Source of the DNA: Amycolatopsis sp. QT-25
GTDB taxonomy: Bacteria > Actinomycetota > Actinomycetes > Mycobacteriales > Pseudonocardiaceae
Direction of reading: 5' to 3'
Assembly: GCF_029369745.1 (NCBI RefSeq)
Contig: NZ_CP120210.1
Location: 3,224,001 to 3,288,000 of the forward strand
DNA: 64,000 nt
The stretch's first letter is position 1; the number at the start of each line of letters is the position of its first letter. Positions 43,627 through 52,469 of this stretch are shown piece after piece. The notes beneath the pieces are model-generated. The model was not told the origin of the DNA and did not search any database. It saw nothing but the letters and a program-made list of their open reading frames with translations. A program made the translations under genes and the position numbers.

Positions 43627-44985
43627 TCAGCGGACCACGGCCGCCGTGATCGCTTCGACCAGGTCCAAGCCGTAGTCGCCGGCCTGGAAGGCCGGGTGCG
43701 CCAGCACCCGCTGATGGACCCCGGTGTTGGTCGACACGCCCGCGCAGTCGAACTCGGCCAGCGCCCGGCCCAACCGGCGCAGGCTCTCCGGCCGGTCGTC
43801 CCCTCGCACGATCACCTTCGCCAGCAGGGAGTCGTAGAACGGCGGGACCCGGTAGCCGGGATGGGCATGGGTGTCCACCCGCACCCCCACACCGCCCGGC
43901 AGGACCAGGTCGGTGATCCGGCCCGTCGACGGCAGCCATCCCTTATCCGGGTCCTCGGCATTGATCCGCGCCTCGAACGCGTGCCCTCGGCTCACCACGC
44001 CGTCCTGGTCGAAGGCCAGCCGCTCTCCCGCGGCGACGCGCAACATCCACTCGACCAGGTCGATGCCCGTGATCGCTTCGGTGACCGGGTGCTCCACCTG
44101 CAACCTGGGGTTGGCCTCGATGAAGAAGAACTCCTCCGGTCCGGTGACCAGGAATTCGAACGTGGCGACACTCGTGAGACCGATCGCCTCGGCGCCGCGC
44201 ACGGCCGCGCGATGCAGCTCCCTGCGCAACCGGCTTGGCAGGCCGGGGGCGGGCGCCTCCTCCAGAAGTTTCTGGTAACGGCGCTGCACCGAACAGCAGC
44301 GGTCACCGAGGTGGACGATGTTGCCGTGCTGATCGGCGAGCAACTGCACCTCGATGTGGCGAGCTGACGGCACGTACCGCTCCAGGAAGAGCCGCCCGTC
44401 GGTGAACAGCCGATCCGCGTTGCGCGTCATCCGCGGGAACGCCGCGATCAGCTCGTCCGGCCCCGGCACCGGGTGCACGCCGGTGCCACCGCCGCCCGCC
44501 GCCGCCTTGAGTACGACCGGGTAGCCGATGCGCCCGGCCTGGTCCAGGGCGTCGTCGATGCCGCACAGCGGACCGGTCGAGCCCGGCAGCACCGGTATGC
44601 CGGTGCCGGCGAACGCCTGGCGCGTGGCGATCTTGTCGCCCAACAGCGCCAGATGTTCGGCGGACGGGCCGACGAAGACCACACCGGCGTCCGCGCACGC
44701 GCGTGCCAGCAACGGGTCTTCGGACAGGAAGCCGTAACCGGGGTGCACGGAGTCGGCGCCGGTCTTGGCACAGCCGTACAGCACGGCGGGGATGTTGAGA
44801 TAGCTGTGGGTGGCCTGCGCGGGACCGAGGCAGAAGCTGTCGTCAGCCAGCCGTACGGGCAGGCTGTCGGCGTCCTCGGCAGAGTGTCCGACGACCGACC
44901 GCAGGCCGAGGTCACGGCAGGCGCGGACGATGCGCAGCGCGACCTCACCCCGATTGGGGACGAAGACCGTCTCAAAGCGCGTCAT
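43627..44985 (-). CDS. accC: Acetyl-CoA carboxylase, biotin carboxylase subunit
   Basis: This 452-residue protein opens with FETVFVPNRGEVALRIVRAC. It has the Gly-rich ATP loop VVLKAAAGGGGTGVHPV, HIEVQLLADQHGNIVHLGDR, CCSVQRRYQKLLEEAPAP, FFFIEANPRLQVEHPVTE and FEARINAEDP, the complete biotin carboxylase set. It carboxylates the biotin on BCCP using ATP and bicarbonate. Length is normal for a stand-alone AccC. ATG 44985 overlaps the BCCP gene by 14 bases. It is the third gene of a minus-strand operon with the fused carboxyltransferase and BCCP, convergent with the synthase block. A dedicated ACC fits extra malonyl-CoA demand by the neighbouring synthase. Confidence 0.95.
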   Translation of the reverse strand: MTRFETVFVPNRGEVALRIVRACRDLGLRSVVGHSAEDADSLPVRLADDSFCLGPAQATHSYLNIPAVLYGCAKTGADSVHPGYGFLSEDPLLARACADAGVVFVGPSAEHLALLGDKIATRQAFAGTGIPVLPGSTGPLCGIDDALDQAGRIGYPVVLKAAAGGGGTGVHPVPGPDELIAAFPRMTRNADRLFTDGRLFLERYVPSARHIEVQLLADQHGNIVHLGDRCCSVQRRYQKLLEEAPAPGLPSRLRRELHRAAVRGAEAIGLTSVATFEFLVTGPEEFFFIEANPRLQVEHPVTEAITGIDLVEWMLRVAAGERLAFDQDGVVSRGHAFEARINAEDPDKGWLPSTGRITDLVLPGGVGVRVDTHAHPGYRVPPFYDSLLAKVIVRGDDRPESLRRLGRALAEFDCAGVSTNTGVHQRVLAHPAFQAGDYGLDLVEAITAAVVR

Positions 44986-45481
44986 CGGACACTTCCCCGG
45001 CGGGTTCCAGCCGCAGCAGCGGTTGCCGGAATTCCACCACGTCGCAGTCGCGGACGCACACCTCACGGATGATCCCCGCGTGGCCCGCCCGCACGGGTGT
45101 GGTCATCTTCATGGCCTCGATCTGCGCGACCTGGTCGTCGGGACCGACGACGGCGCCCACCGCCGGCTCGGCCGAGCCGTTGTCGCCCCGGCCGAGCCGG
45201 ACCACGCCCACCGCGGGCGCCAAGACCTCCACCAGCCCCGCTTCGCGCGCCGGTTCATCGCCTGGTGGCGACTGTCGCGGCGAGGTGGACGCCGGTTGCG
45301 GCTCGACCTCGATTTCGATCTCGACGTCCGGGGTGCGCACGAGCAGGTGGCGCACCGAGTTCTGGTTTGCCGCCGCCATGAGCTGCCGCACCACGTCGAC
45401 CGGGACACCCGGAGAACCCGTCGGTGGTGCGGGGGCATGGTTGCGCTTTTCGGAGGGCACCGGGGACACGTGCGTCGACAC
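44972..45481 (-). CDS. accB: Biotin carboxyl carrier protein
   Basis: This 169-residue protein has an N-terminal helix VVRQLMAAANQNSVRHLLVR typical of AccB and a Pro/Ser-rich hinge. Its C-terminal biotinyl domain carries the lysine in QIEAMKMTTPVRAGHAG (the EAMKM motif). The domain shuttles carboxybiotin between AccC and the carboxyltransferase. The start is GTG 45481. It lies 12 bases after the carboxyltransferase gene and overlaps accC. Keeping carboxylase and carrier as separate bacterial-type subunits differs from the fused acyl-CoA carboxylase alpha chains usual in actinomycete primary metabolism, which supports a pathway-specific role. Confidence 0.94.
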   Translation of the reverse strand: MSTHVSPVPSEKRNHAPAPPTGSPGVPVDVVRQLMAAANQNSVRHLLVRTPDVEIEIEVEPQPASTSPRQSPPGDEPAREAGLVEVLAPAVGVVRLGRGDNGSAEPAVGAVVGPDDQVAQIEAMKMTTPVRAGHAGIIREVCVRDCDVVEFRQPLLRLEPAGEVSDDAL

Positions 45482-45493
45482 GTAACTACCGCC

Positions 45494-47278
45494 TCACTGT
45501 TCTGCTCGGACCGCGTCCGCGGAGGCTCCCCGGGTACGCAGTCGGTGGTCTCGCCGGGTCAACAGGGCCTCGGGCCGCAGGGTGCCGAACTCCGCCAGGC
45601 AAGCGCGCAGTGCCGCCTTGACCAGCCGCACCGCGGCCGGTGGGTCGGTCTGCGCGCCGCCTGCGGGTTCAGGGACCAGCCGGTCGACCAGACCTGCCGC
45701 GTGCAGGTCCGTCGCGCGCAACCGCAGCGCTTCCGCGGCTTCGGGGGCACGGCTCGCGTCACCGTGGAGGATGGCGGCGCAGCCCTCGGGACTGATGACG
45801 GAGAAGTAGGAGTTGTTCATGGCCAGCAGTGCGTCCCCGGCGGCCAGGGCGAGCGCGCCGCCGCTACCGCCCTCGCCGATGACGACCGACACCAGCGGAA
45901 CCGGGACGCCGGAAGCGGTCAGCAGAGTCTCGGCGATGGCGCCGCTCTGGTTGCCTTCCTCGGCACGGCGGCCCGCGTAGGCACCGGGTGTGTCCACGAA
46001 GGTGACCACGGGCAGGCCCAAGCGCCCGGCCAGCCGGAGCAGCCGGGTGGCCTTGCGGAAGCCGGAGGGATGAGGCATGCCGAAGTTCCGCTCGCCTGCT
46101 CTGACCGGGTCGTGCTCCTTCGCGTGTCCGAGGACCACGAACCCGACCTCACCCCACCGTGCCAGCCCTCCGGCCACCGCGGGGTCGTCCCCGGTGTGCC
46201 GGTCGCCGTGCAGTTCCACGAAGTCGTCGAAGATCCCGGCTACGTGGTCGAACACGTTGGGCCTCGCCGGATGCCTCGCCAGCCGCACGGCGTCCCACGC
46301 GCTGCCGCCTTGCCGGTCCGGCGTCGCGACGGCAGGCGCTTCGGGGAGACCGGTGACCTCCGGCAGGGGCATCGAGCCCGGCACCGGCCGCCCGGTCAGG
46401 CAGGTGAGCACCCGGTTGAGCACCCCCGGCAACGCCGGGCGCGGCACGACCAGGTCCACGTGCCCGTGAGTGTGCAGGAACTCGGCGGTCTGGAAGTCGG
46501 CGGGCAGCCGCTCGCCCAGCGCCTGGGCGATCACGCGCGGACCGGCGAACCCGGATCTGGTGGCCGCCTCGGCGAGGATGACGTCACCCAAGGAGGCGAA
46601 GGACGCGGCGACACCGCCGTAGACCGGGTCGGTGAGGACGCTGACGTAAGGCACGTTCGCGTCGTTCAGTCGCCGGATGGCGTCGCACGCGCGGGTGACC
46701 TGGAGCAGGGAGTACATGCCCTCCTGCATCCGCGCGCCACCCGAGCAGGACACCGCCACCAAGGGTTCGCCCCGCTCCACGGCGAGGTCGGCCGCCGCCA
46801 CCACCTTCTCCCCGACGACGACCCCCATGCTGCCGCCCAGGAAGCCGAAATCCATCACCAGGAGCACCACCGGCCTGCCACCGACGCGCGCGGTGCCGAT
46901 GACCACGGCCTCCGAGGCGTCCGTGGCGGTGCGGGCCTTGCGTAGCCGTGCCTTGTACGGCACCGAGTCGGTGAACTCCAGCGGGTCGGTGGACCGCAGC
47001 CCCGCCAAGTGCTCGGTGAAGCTGTCCGCGTCGGCGAGCTGGGCGATGCGCTCGGCGGCGCTCAGCCGACGGGTCTTTTCGCAAGCCGGGCAGACGCCGT
47101 GCGACCGCGCCCAGGTGGTGCGGTGGAGCACGCACTGACAGGACGAGCACCGCTGCCAGTCGCCGGCGGGCCAGTCGCGGAGTCGGTCGAGCACAGCGCG
47201 GTCGCTGTCGGGCCGCTCGGCCGGCTGCGGTTCGCCAGTGCCGTCCCCGTTCGTGTCGGCCAGGTCGTGCAGGCCCAT
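45494..47278 (-). CDS. accDA: Acetyl-CoA carboxylase carboxyltransferase, beta-alpha fusion
   Basis: This 594-residue protein joins AccD and AccA in one chain. The N-terminal half has a zinc ribbon (CSSCQCVLHRTTW, then CPACEK), VPYKARLRKARTAT, GGSMGVVVGEKV and VSCSGGARMQEGMYSL. The C-terminal half has FDHVAGIFDDFVELHGDR, VTFVDTPGAYAGRRAEEGNQ and VIGEGGSGGALALAAGD. The enzyme transfers the carboxyl from BCCP to acetyl-CoA. ATG 47278 follows GGGGAG and starts just before the linker to the zinc ribbon; a longer GTG reading from 47323 is less likely. It is the first gene of the acc operon and is divergent from the DUF6230 gene. Confidence 0.95.
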   Translation of the reverse strand: MGLHDLADTNGDGTGEPQPAERPDSDRAVLDRLRDWPAGDWQRCSSCQCVLHRTTWARSHGVCPACEKTRRLSAAERIAQLADADSFTEHLAGLRSTDPLEFTDSVPYKARLRKARTATDASEAVVIGTARVGGRPVVLLVMDFGFLGGSMGVVVGEKVVAAADLAVERGEPLVAVSCSGGARMQEGMYSLLQVTRACDAIRRLNDANVPYVSVLTDPVYGGVAASFASLGDVILAEAATRSGFAGPRVIAQALGERLPADFQTAEFLHTHGHVDLVVPRPALPGVLNRVLTCLTGRPVPGSMPLPEVTGLPEAPAVATPDRQGGSAWDAVRLARHPARPNVFDHVAGIFDDFVELHGDRHTGDDPAVAGGLARWGEVGFVVLGHAKEHDPVRAGERNFGMPHPSGFRKATRLLRLAGRLGLPVVTFVDTPGAYAGRRAEEGNQSGAIAETLLTASGVPVPLVSVVIGEGGSGGALALAAGDALLAMNNSYFSVISPEGCAAILHGDASRAPEAAEALRLRATDLHAAGLVDRLVPEPAGGAQTDPPAAVRLVKAALRACLAEFGTLRPEALLTRRDHRLRTRGASADAVRAEQ

Positions 47279-47773
47279 TCGTCGCTCCCCGGTGGTCGTC
47301 AACTGGTGCGCCTTCACCGACAAGTCTGGAGCGGCAGGGGAATGTCGGCCATGGTCCGTCGGTGCGGGGGATTACGATCCCGGCCGATCAGCCCGTCCAC
47401 AAAGGACCTGGCTCGAGAACGATCACGCCATCACGACGAGTCGGTCTCTTCTTCGGCGAAGCGGCGTTTCGGCACATGCGGTTCGGCGGCGCTGTCGATG
47501 ACGTACCGCGTCACCACCTGAAGTCTGATCCCGAATCCCCGGTGCCGGCAATGGGTCGCACGCACAGGGGATTCGGACTCCGGTGGTGCGGTCCCTCCGT
47601 TCCGGACGCTCGGTACCCGCGAGTGGAGGAGACGCCGGTGGAGCGCGCATGGTCCGCCGCCGGTGGTGGTCCGCGTGGAGCCGGTCGGGCTGTGAACATC
47701 GGGCAACACCCTTGTCCACACGGAGGTCACGGGGTGAACCTCATGGTCATGTCCACCGACGGAAGAGGACGAC
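47279..47773. other. Divergent promoter region of the acc operon and the DUF6230/DUF6114 pair
   Basis: This 495-base stretch lies between two outward-facing operons. I see no gene and no clear palindrome; both promoters should lie here. Confidence 0.4.
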
Positions 47774-48382
47774 ATGCCGCAGTCGCGGGTACGCGGGAGA
47801 ACGCGCCGGAAGCTGTTCGCCGGTGTGTTGGTCGCGGGGTTGACGGGGATGGCGGTCCTGGTGACCGGTCTGTCGCAGGGTGCCCTGGCGGCATCGTTCG
47901 CCGTCTCGGGAACGAGTTTCAAGATCTCGGCGGATAGATTGCAGGGAACGGGATTCGTCCAGTTCGGAGGGGTGGACAGCGGGGGCGGCGCGGCTCATCC
48001 GGTGGCCACCAGCGCTTTCCGTACCGTCGTCCTCGACAACTTCTGCCAGTCGGTCTCACTGCGCTCACTCCCGCTGGTGGGGGACGTGACCCTGCGGATC
48101 GCCTCCACCGGCGAAGAGGGCATGGCCGCGACGAACATCGTGCTCGGCGTGGCCGCACTCAGCGGTGACCTCACCCTGGAGAACCCGCAGATCGGTGTGG
48201 ACGCCGGGCAGGTGTCGAAAGGGCCGGCGGGCGTGGTCGGCCGACCGGGTGGGTTCGCCCAGCAGGCCGACCGTGCCGCCATCGCCATGCCGCGGATGGC
48301 GGCTTGGAGTGCCGCCGCCTACACCCTGCGCCTGAAGAACTCCAAGCTGACCCTGCACACCGATTCCGGCGAATGCTACTGA
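47774..48382 (+). CDS. DUF6230-family exported protein
   Basis: This 202-residue protein has a basic N-terminus and a hydrophobic stretch (KLFAGVLVAGLTGMAVLVTGL) ending near LAASFAVSG, a signal peptide or single membrane anchor. The mature part is rich in short beta-like repeats: SFKISADRLQGTGFVQFGG, LTLENPQIGVDAG and LRLKNSKLTLHT. It resembles the actinobacterial DUF6230 family, formerly mislabelled 'cholesterol esterase'; function is unknown. ATG 47774 has a GGAAGAGGA site. It forms an operon with a DUF6114 gene 25 bases downstream, and these two families often travel together. Position beside the lipid locus suggests an envelope or export role, but only by context. Confidence 0.8.
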   Translation: MPQSRVRGRTRRKLFAGVLVAGLTGMAVLVTGLSQGALAASFAVSGTSFKISADRLQGTGFVQFGGVDSGGGAAHPVATSAFRTVVLDNFCQSVSLRSLPLVGDVTLRIASTGEEGMAATNIVLGVAALSGDLTLENPQIGVDAGQVSKGPAGVVGRPGGFAQQADRAAIAMPRMAAWSAAAYTLRLKNSKLTLHTDSGECY

Positions 48383-48407
48383 CGTCGGTGACGCGGGGGA
48401 GGCGCTG

Positions 48408-49310
48408 ATGGGTACGGCACCGGAGCGGGCACGTCAGGCCTGGCGCGACTTCGGACACTGGCGCCGCAGCAGGCCGTTCACCGCGGGCCTGTTCCTGGTG
48501 CTGTCCAGCGTCGCGATGATGCTCCCGCCATACGCCACTTTCCGTTGGGGAGACGTGCTCGTTTCGATCACGACGATCGGAGGGGTGTCGGCGCTGCTGA
48601 TCGGCACGCTGCTCGCGATCTGCGGCCTGTCGCTGTGGTTTCGACCGCAGTTCCGGTTCGCCGCGGCCTTGACGGCGATGCTCTTGTCGCTCGTGGCCCT
48701 TGGCGTGACCAATCTGGGCGGCTTCCTGGTCGGCACCCTGACCGGAGTGATCGGCGCGGCGTTGGCACTGGCCTGGACCGACCAGCCACCGGCACCCCGC
48801 GGCAAACGCCGATCGGTGCTCCGCTGCCTGATGGTGATCGGCCTCGTCGCGGTCGCGCTCGAGGTGCTGCCGGTAGCGGCGCGCGACGAGGTCACGCCCG
48901 CGCGGAGCTGGACCCTCTCGGCGAGCACTCTCCGCCTCTACGGCGTCGTCTACCACGGCATCGAACGGATTCTGGTCGACGGCTCGCCGACCATGACGAT
49001 GAAGTTCACCGTCAAGCGGATCGAGGCGATCGATCCGGTCCAGGTCGGCGAACTGGGTAACGGCCACGAGGTCGTCACGGCCGCACGGCGCGGCTTCTCC
49101 ACGGCATCCAGCACGATCGAGCTGTTCACACTGAGGGTGACCGGGGTCGTGAGCCTGCTGGGCCTGGTGGGAATTCCGGTCGACTTCACTCCCGATCGCC
49201 CACCGCCCTTGGTACCGCCGTCCGTGGTCCTGACCGAGGTGACCACGATCAACGCCCAGGTGCGTGGCGGAACGATCGTGATACCGAATGCACGACTGAC
49301 GATCCGGTGA
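48408..49310 (+). CDS. DUF6114-family membrane protein
   Basis: This 300-residue protein has about four membrane helices in its first half (FTAGLFLVLSSVAMMLP, ITTIGGVSALLIGTLLAICG, AAALTAMLLSLVALGV and GTLTGVIGAALALAW). A fifth helix near residue 140 (LMVIGLVAVALEVLP) is followed by an extracellular beta-rich region with repeats like STLRLYGVVYHGIE and TINAQVRGGTIVIPNARLTI. That region resembles the partner DUF6230 protein. ATG 48408 follows GGGGGAGG. The pair probably forms a membrane complex at the cell surface; no enzymatic motif is visible. Confidence 0.8.
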   Translation: MGTAPERARQAWRDFGHWRRSRPFTAGLFLVLSSVAMMLPPYATFRWGDVLVSITTIGGVSALLIGTLLAICGLSLWFRPQFRFAAALTAMLLSLVALGVTNLGGFLVGTLTGVIGAALALAWTDQPPAPRGKRRSVLRCLMVIGLVAVALEVLPVAARDEVTPARSWTLSASTLRLYGVVYHGIERILVDGSPTMTMKFTVKRIEAIDPVQVGELGNGHEVVTAARRGFSTASSTIELFTLRVTGVVSLLGLVGIPVDFTPDRPPPLVPPSVVLTEVTTINAQVRGGTIVIPNARLTIR

Positions 49311-49577
49311 ACACGGTGGCGCCCGGTGTTCTGAGAACAGCGACCGCGCGTACGGCGCTTCACGACCAGAGCCCATCGGCTGGTCGAGGTGCAGCTGAAA
49401 CAGTCAGGGGGAGGACCGATCCCGGCCGCATCGCCAGCGTCGAGAAACCCGCTCCCTCCGGACCTGGTTCAGATGGGTCGGCTGGATCGATGCCGCAGGT
49501 GATTTTTTGCTGTCGTTGCGTAGCCGCTGATGACACCGCAGCCTCCGAAGTGGCCCCCGGCCGCCGCTGCAAAGATC

Positions 49578-50441
49578 CTATCCCGGCCCGTGTTCGGCAG
49601 CGATCATGAGGAATCTGGCGATCGACGGCGACCGGCTCCCCGGTCGCCAGAGTGCCAGGGTCCGGTACGGCGTCACGTCGCCGACCGGCCGGTAGACGAC
49701 GTCGGGGCGGATGTTCACGGCGGCCAGCGAGGCGGGCACCAGAGCCACGGCCTGTCCGAAGGAGACCACGTCCAGTAGCTGGGCGGTGTCACGCACGAGC
49801 GGGCCGTCGGCCCGGCGATCGGGGTGGCCCAGCCAGTGGCCGCGGCCGGCGACGCGCGAGTCCTCCCAGCGCGGAGCGGGCTCGGTGAGCAGATCGGCGG
49901 CGGTGAGCACTTCGCGTCCAGCGAGCTCGTGATCGGCGGCGAGCGCGGCGACGCGCGGTTCGGTCGTCAGGAGTTCGGTTTCGAGGCCTTCGCCGTTCAC
50001 ACAGGCAGCGATCGCCAGGTCCGCGCGTCCGTCGCGAACCAACTCGGCCTGCGCACCGAAATCGCTCACCACCATGCGGATCTCCGGCGCGGCCGGGTCC
50101 GCCCGGAAGCGTTCACGGACACGGTGCAGCAACCGAATGGCCACACCGGGTTTGGCGGTCACCACGAGCGCGTGCCCGACCCGCCGCGTCCGGCGCACGG
50201 CGGCGTCCAGGGAAGCGAGCACCCTGGCCGACTCGGCGAAAAGGGTCTCCCCGGCAGGTGTCAGCGCCAGCCGGTGCCCGGTGCGATCGAAGAGTTCCGC
50301 GCCGATCCGGCGTTCGAGCCCGCGAATGGCCCGTGACAGCGGCGGTTGCGCGATACCGAGACGCCGGGCCGCGCGGGTGATGTTCAGATCCTCGGCGACG
50401 GCGCGGAAATAGCGCAGTTCGCGGATCTCCGGCTCCGGCAT
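49578..50441 (-). CDS. LysR-family transcriptional regulator
   Basis: This 287-residue protein has the LysR HTH: LRYFRAVAEDLNITRAARRLG, then AQPPLSRAIRGLERRIGAELFDR. The effector-binding domain has VSDFGAQAELVRDGRADLAI and VSFGQAVALVPASLA. LysR proteins usually regulate the divergent gene, here an SDR gene starting 70 bases away. ATG 50441 starts right before the HTH. A short palindrome, ACCGAATCGGT, lies between the two genes. The ligand is not predictable. Confidence 0.9.
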   Translation of the reverse strand: MPEPEIRELRYFRAVAEDLNITRAARRLGIAQPPLSRAIRGLERRIGAELFDRTGHRLALTPAGETLFAESARVLASLDAAVRRTRRVGHALVVTAKPGVAIRLLHRVRERFRADPAAPEIRMVVSDFGAQAELVRDGRADLAIAACVNGEGLETELLTTEPRVAALAADHELAGREVLTAADLLTEPAPRWEDSRVAGRGHWLGHPDRRADGPLVRDTAQLLDVVSFGQAVALVPASLAAVNIRPDVVYRPVGDVTPYRTLALWRPGSRSPSIARFLMIAAEHGPG

Positions 50442-50462
50442 ACCGCCAGGGTAGGGCAATAC

Positions 50463-50473
50463 ACCGAATCGGT
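50463..50473. promoter_or_regulatory. Candidate LysR operator
   Basis: ACCGA-A-TCGGT is a perfect 11-base palindrome in the 69-base region between the divergent LysR and SDR genes. Position fits a LysR site; length is modest. Confidence 0.4.
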
Positions 50474-50510
50474 ATTTCTGTTCGAGCGGGATGTCGGCTG
50501 GGGTGGTGGC

Positions 50511-51239
50511 ATGCACCTTCACGAAGTCGCTCTCGTCACCGGCGGCAACAAAGGCATCGGCAAGGAGATCGTTCGGCGGTTGGCCGTGCGAGGACTCACC
50601 GTCTACCTCGGCGCGCGGAATCCGGAACGGGGTGGCGCGGCCGGATCGGACATCCGGCCCCTGCGGCTCGACGTCACCGACGAAGCGTCCGTGGCGGCGG
50701 CGCTGGAGACGATCGAGGCCGAGACCGGCAGGCTCGACGTCCTGGTCAACAACGCCGGCATCACCAGCGACTGGGGGCTCCGCACCTCCGACTTCACCGC
50801 GGCGCACCTGCGCGAAGTGTACGAGGTCAACGTTTTCGGTGTCGTCACGATGATGTCAGCCTGTGTGCCCCTGCTCCGCCGCTCGCCCAACCCGCGCGTC
50901 GTCAACCTGTCCAGCGGGCTCGCCTCCCTCACCATGCTGAGCGATCCGGGGATTCCCCTGCCCACCGAAGGACTGCTCGCATACAGCTCGTCCAAAGCCG
51001 CGCTCAACGCCTTGACCTTGCTCTACGCCGAAACCCTTCGCGCCGACGGCATCAAGGTCAACGCCGTCAGCCCCGGCATGGTGCCGACCGACCAGAACGC
51101 CGGGGCTCCTTTTCCGCGCGGGCACCGCACCGTCGCCGAGGGTGCGGCCGTTCCGGTCCTGCTCGCGACGCTTCCCGCGGACGGCCCGTCTGGTGTCTTC
51201 CGCGGCCCGGATTCCCTCGAGGACGTCATTCCCTGGTGA
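50511..51239 (+). CDS. SDR oxidoreductase, NKGIG subgroup
   Basis: This 242-residue classical SDR has VALVTGGNKGIGKEIVRRLA, VNNAGITSDWG, and NLSSGLASLTMLS followed by YSSSKAALNALTLLYAE (catalytic Ser, Tyr, Lys). It resembles carbonyl-reductase-like SDRs acting with NADPH on ketones or quinones. It is divergent from and probably controlled by the LysR gene. A paralogue with near-identical N- and C-terminal motifs (YLGAR-PERG, and a C-terminal xxPW) lies at 53738-54505 beside a MarR regulator, implying local duplication. Confidence 0.88.
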   Translation: MHLHEVALVTGGNKGIGKEIVRRLAVRGLTVYLGARNPERGGAAGSDIRPLRLDVTDEASVAAALETIEAETGRLDVLVNNAGITSDWGLRTSDFTAAHLREVYEVNVFGVVTMMSACVPLLRRSPNPRVVNLSSGLASLTMLSDPGIPLPTEGLLAYSSSKAALNALTLLYAETLRADGIKVNAVSPGMVPTDQNAGAPFPRGHRTVAEGAAVPVLLATLPADGPSGVFRGPDSLEDVIPW

Positions 51240-51335
51240 GCCACGTCTTGATCACCGGCCGTGTCGTGCTCACCCCGGTGGCCGATCAGCCAGGAGAGGG
51301 CGCGGTTGCCAGAGCGGACAAGGGTGACGTATCCT

Positions 51336-51354
51336 TTGTATACATTGCATACAA
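51336..51354 (+). promoter_or_regulatory. GntR-type operator upstream of the GntR/OsmC operon
   Basis: The imperfect palindrome TTGTATAC-ATT-GCATACAA (one mismatch between arms) lies directly before the AAGGAGG ribosome site of the GntR gene. The AT-rich half-sites suit autorepression by a GntR/FCD dimer. Confidence 0.65.
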
Positions 51355-51363
51355 GGAGGTCGA

Positions 51364-52008
51364 TTGGACAAGGTTTACGACGACATCCACGGCCTGATCG
51401 TGCTCGGGACGTATGCGGCCGGGCAGCCGATCAGCGAGCAGGAGCTGTGCTCTCGGCTCGGTGTCAGCCGCACACCGGTGCGGGAAGCGTTGCGGCGGCT
51501 GCAAAGCGACGGCCTGGTTCGCGCCGCCCGCCGGGGGGTGACCGTCGTCGAACTCGACGCCAAGGCATTGCGTGACGCCTACCTGGTGCGCGCCTCGCTC
51601 GAGGCGCTGACCGCGGAACAGGCCGCGCGCCGCCAGCAGGCGGGCGAGCTGTCCCCGGCATCACTGCGCCGCCTCACCGAGTATGCCGACCTGGCCGACG
51701 AGGCCACCCGCCTGGGTGATCTGCTCAACGGCGTGGCCCGCAACCGGGCATTTCACCGGTGCGTCGCCGAGCTCGCCGACCTCCCGATGGCGCTGGACGT
51801 CCTGGACCGGATCTGGGACCAGATCATCGTTTCGACGCGCGCTTCGTTGACCGCGTCCGCCCGGCCGGCCCGCGTGGACGACGAGCATCGCCGTCTCATC
51901 TCGGCCATTGCCGAGGGCGAACCGGACGAAACCGCCGCCCGTGCCCGCGAACACGTCATGGCCACCATGTCCACAGTAGACGAAACGACGAAAGGAAGGC
52001 CCACATGA
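51364..52008 (+). CDS. GntR-family regulator with FCD-type effector domain
   Basis: This 214-residue protein has the GntR wing-helix QELCSRLGVSRTPVREALRRLQSDGLV. An all-helical FCD-like domain follows, with metal-ligand-like residues in NRAFHRCVAELADLP, DDEHRRLISAIAEG and AAARAREHV. Proteins of this type bind small carboxylates and repress their own operon. The start is TTG 51364, four bases after AAGGAGG. The OsmC gene overlaps by four bases (ATGA), so the regulator and OsmC protein form one operon under the palindrome at 51336-51354. Confidence 0.9.
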   Translation: MDKVYDDIHGLIVLGTYAAGQPISEQELCSRLGVSRTPVREALRRLQSDGLVRAARRGVTVVELDAKALRDAYLVRASLEALTAEQAARRQQAGELSPASLRRLTEYADLADEATRLGDLLNGVARNRAFHRCVAELADLPMALDVLDRIWDQIIVSTRASLTASARPARVDDEHRRLISAIAEGEPDETAARAREHVMATMSTVDETTKGRPT

Positions 52009-52469
52009 GCAGGGAACACGACTACCGGGTCACGGTGCGCTGGACCGGGAACAGCGGCTCCGGCACCTCCGGCTACCGCGACTACGCGCGCGACCACGAC
52101 GTCGTCGCCGAGGGCAAGGAACCGCTCAAGGGCACGGCGGATCCGGCGTTCCGCGGTACGGCGGACCGCTGGAACCCCGAAGAACTGCTGGTCGCCGCCC
52201 TGTCGCAATGCCACATGCTCAGCTACTTCGCGCTATGCGCCCGCGCCGGGGTGATCGTGACCGAGTATGTCGACTCCGCGAGCGGCGTCATGCGGGAGGA
52301 GCCCGGCACAGGTGGCCGGTTCACCGAGGTCGTGCTGCATCCCGAGGTGACCGTCGCCGAACCTGGCATGCGCGACAAGGCGTTGGCCCTGCACGAGCAG
52401 GCGCACGAGATCTGCTTCATCGCCAACTCGGTCAACTTCCCGGTACGGCACGAACCCGTGGTGCGGTGA
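52005..52469 (+). CDS. OsmC-family peroxide-detoxifying protein
   Basis: This 154-residue protein has the OsmC/Ohr layout with two separated Cys, LVAALSQCHMLSYFALCA and AHEICFIANSVNFPV, the peroxidatic and resolving positions. The N-terminus YRVTVRWTGN-SGSGT and RDHDVVAEGKEPLKGTADP fit the OsmC rather than Ohr branch. Family members reduce organic hydroperoxides using lipoylated or thiol partners. It is translated with the GntR gene through a four-base overlap. Confidence 0.9.
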   Translation: MSREHDYRVTVRWTGNSGSGTSGYRDYARDHDVVAEGKEPLKGTADPAFRGTADRWNPEELLVAALSQCHMLSYFALCARAGVIVTEYVDSASGVMREEPGTGGRFTEVVLHPEVTVAEPGMRDKALALHEQAHEICFIANSVNFPVRHEPVVR

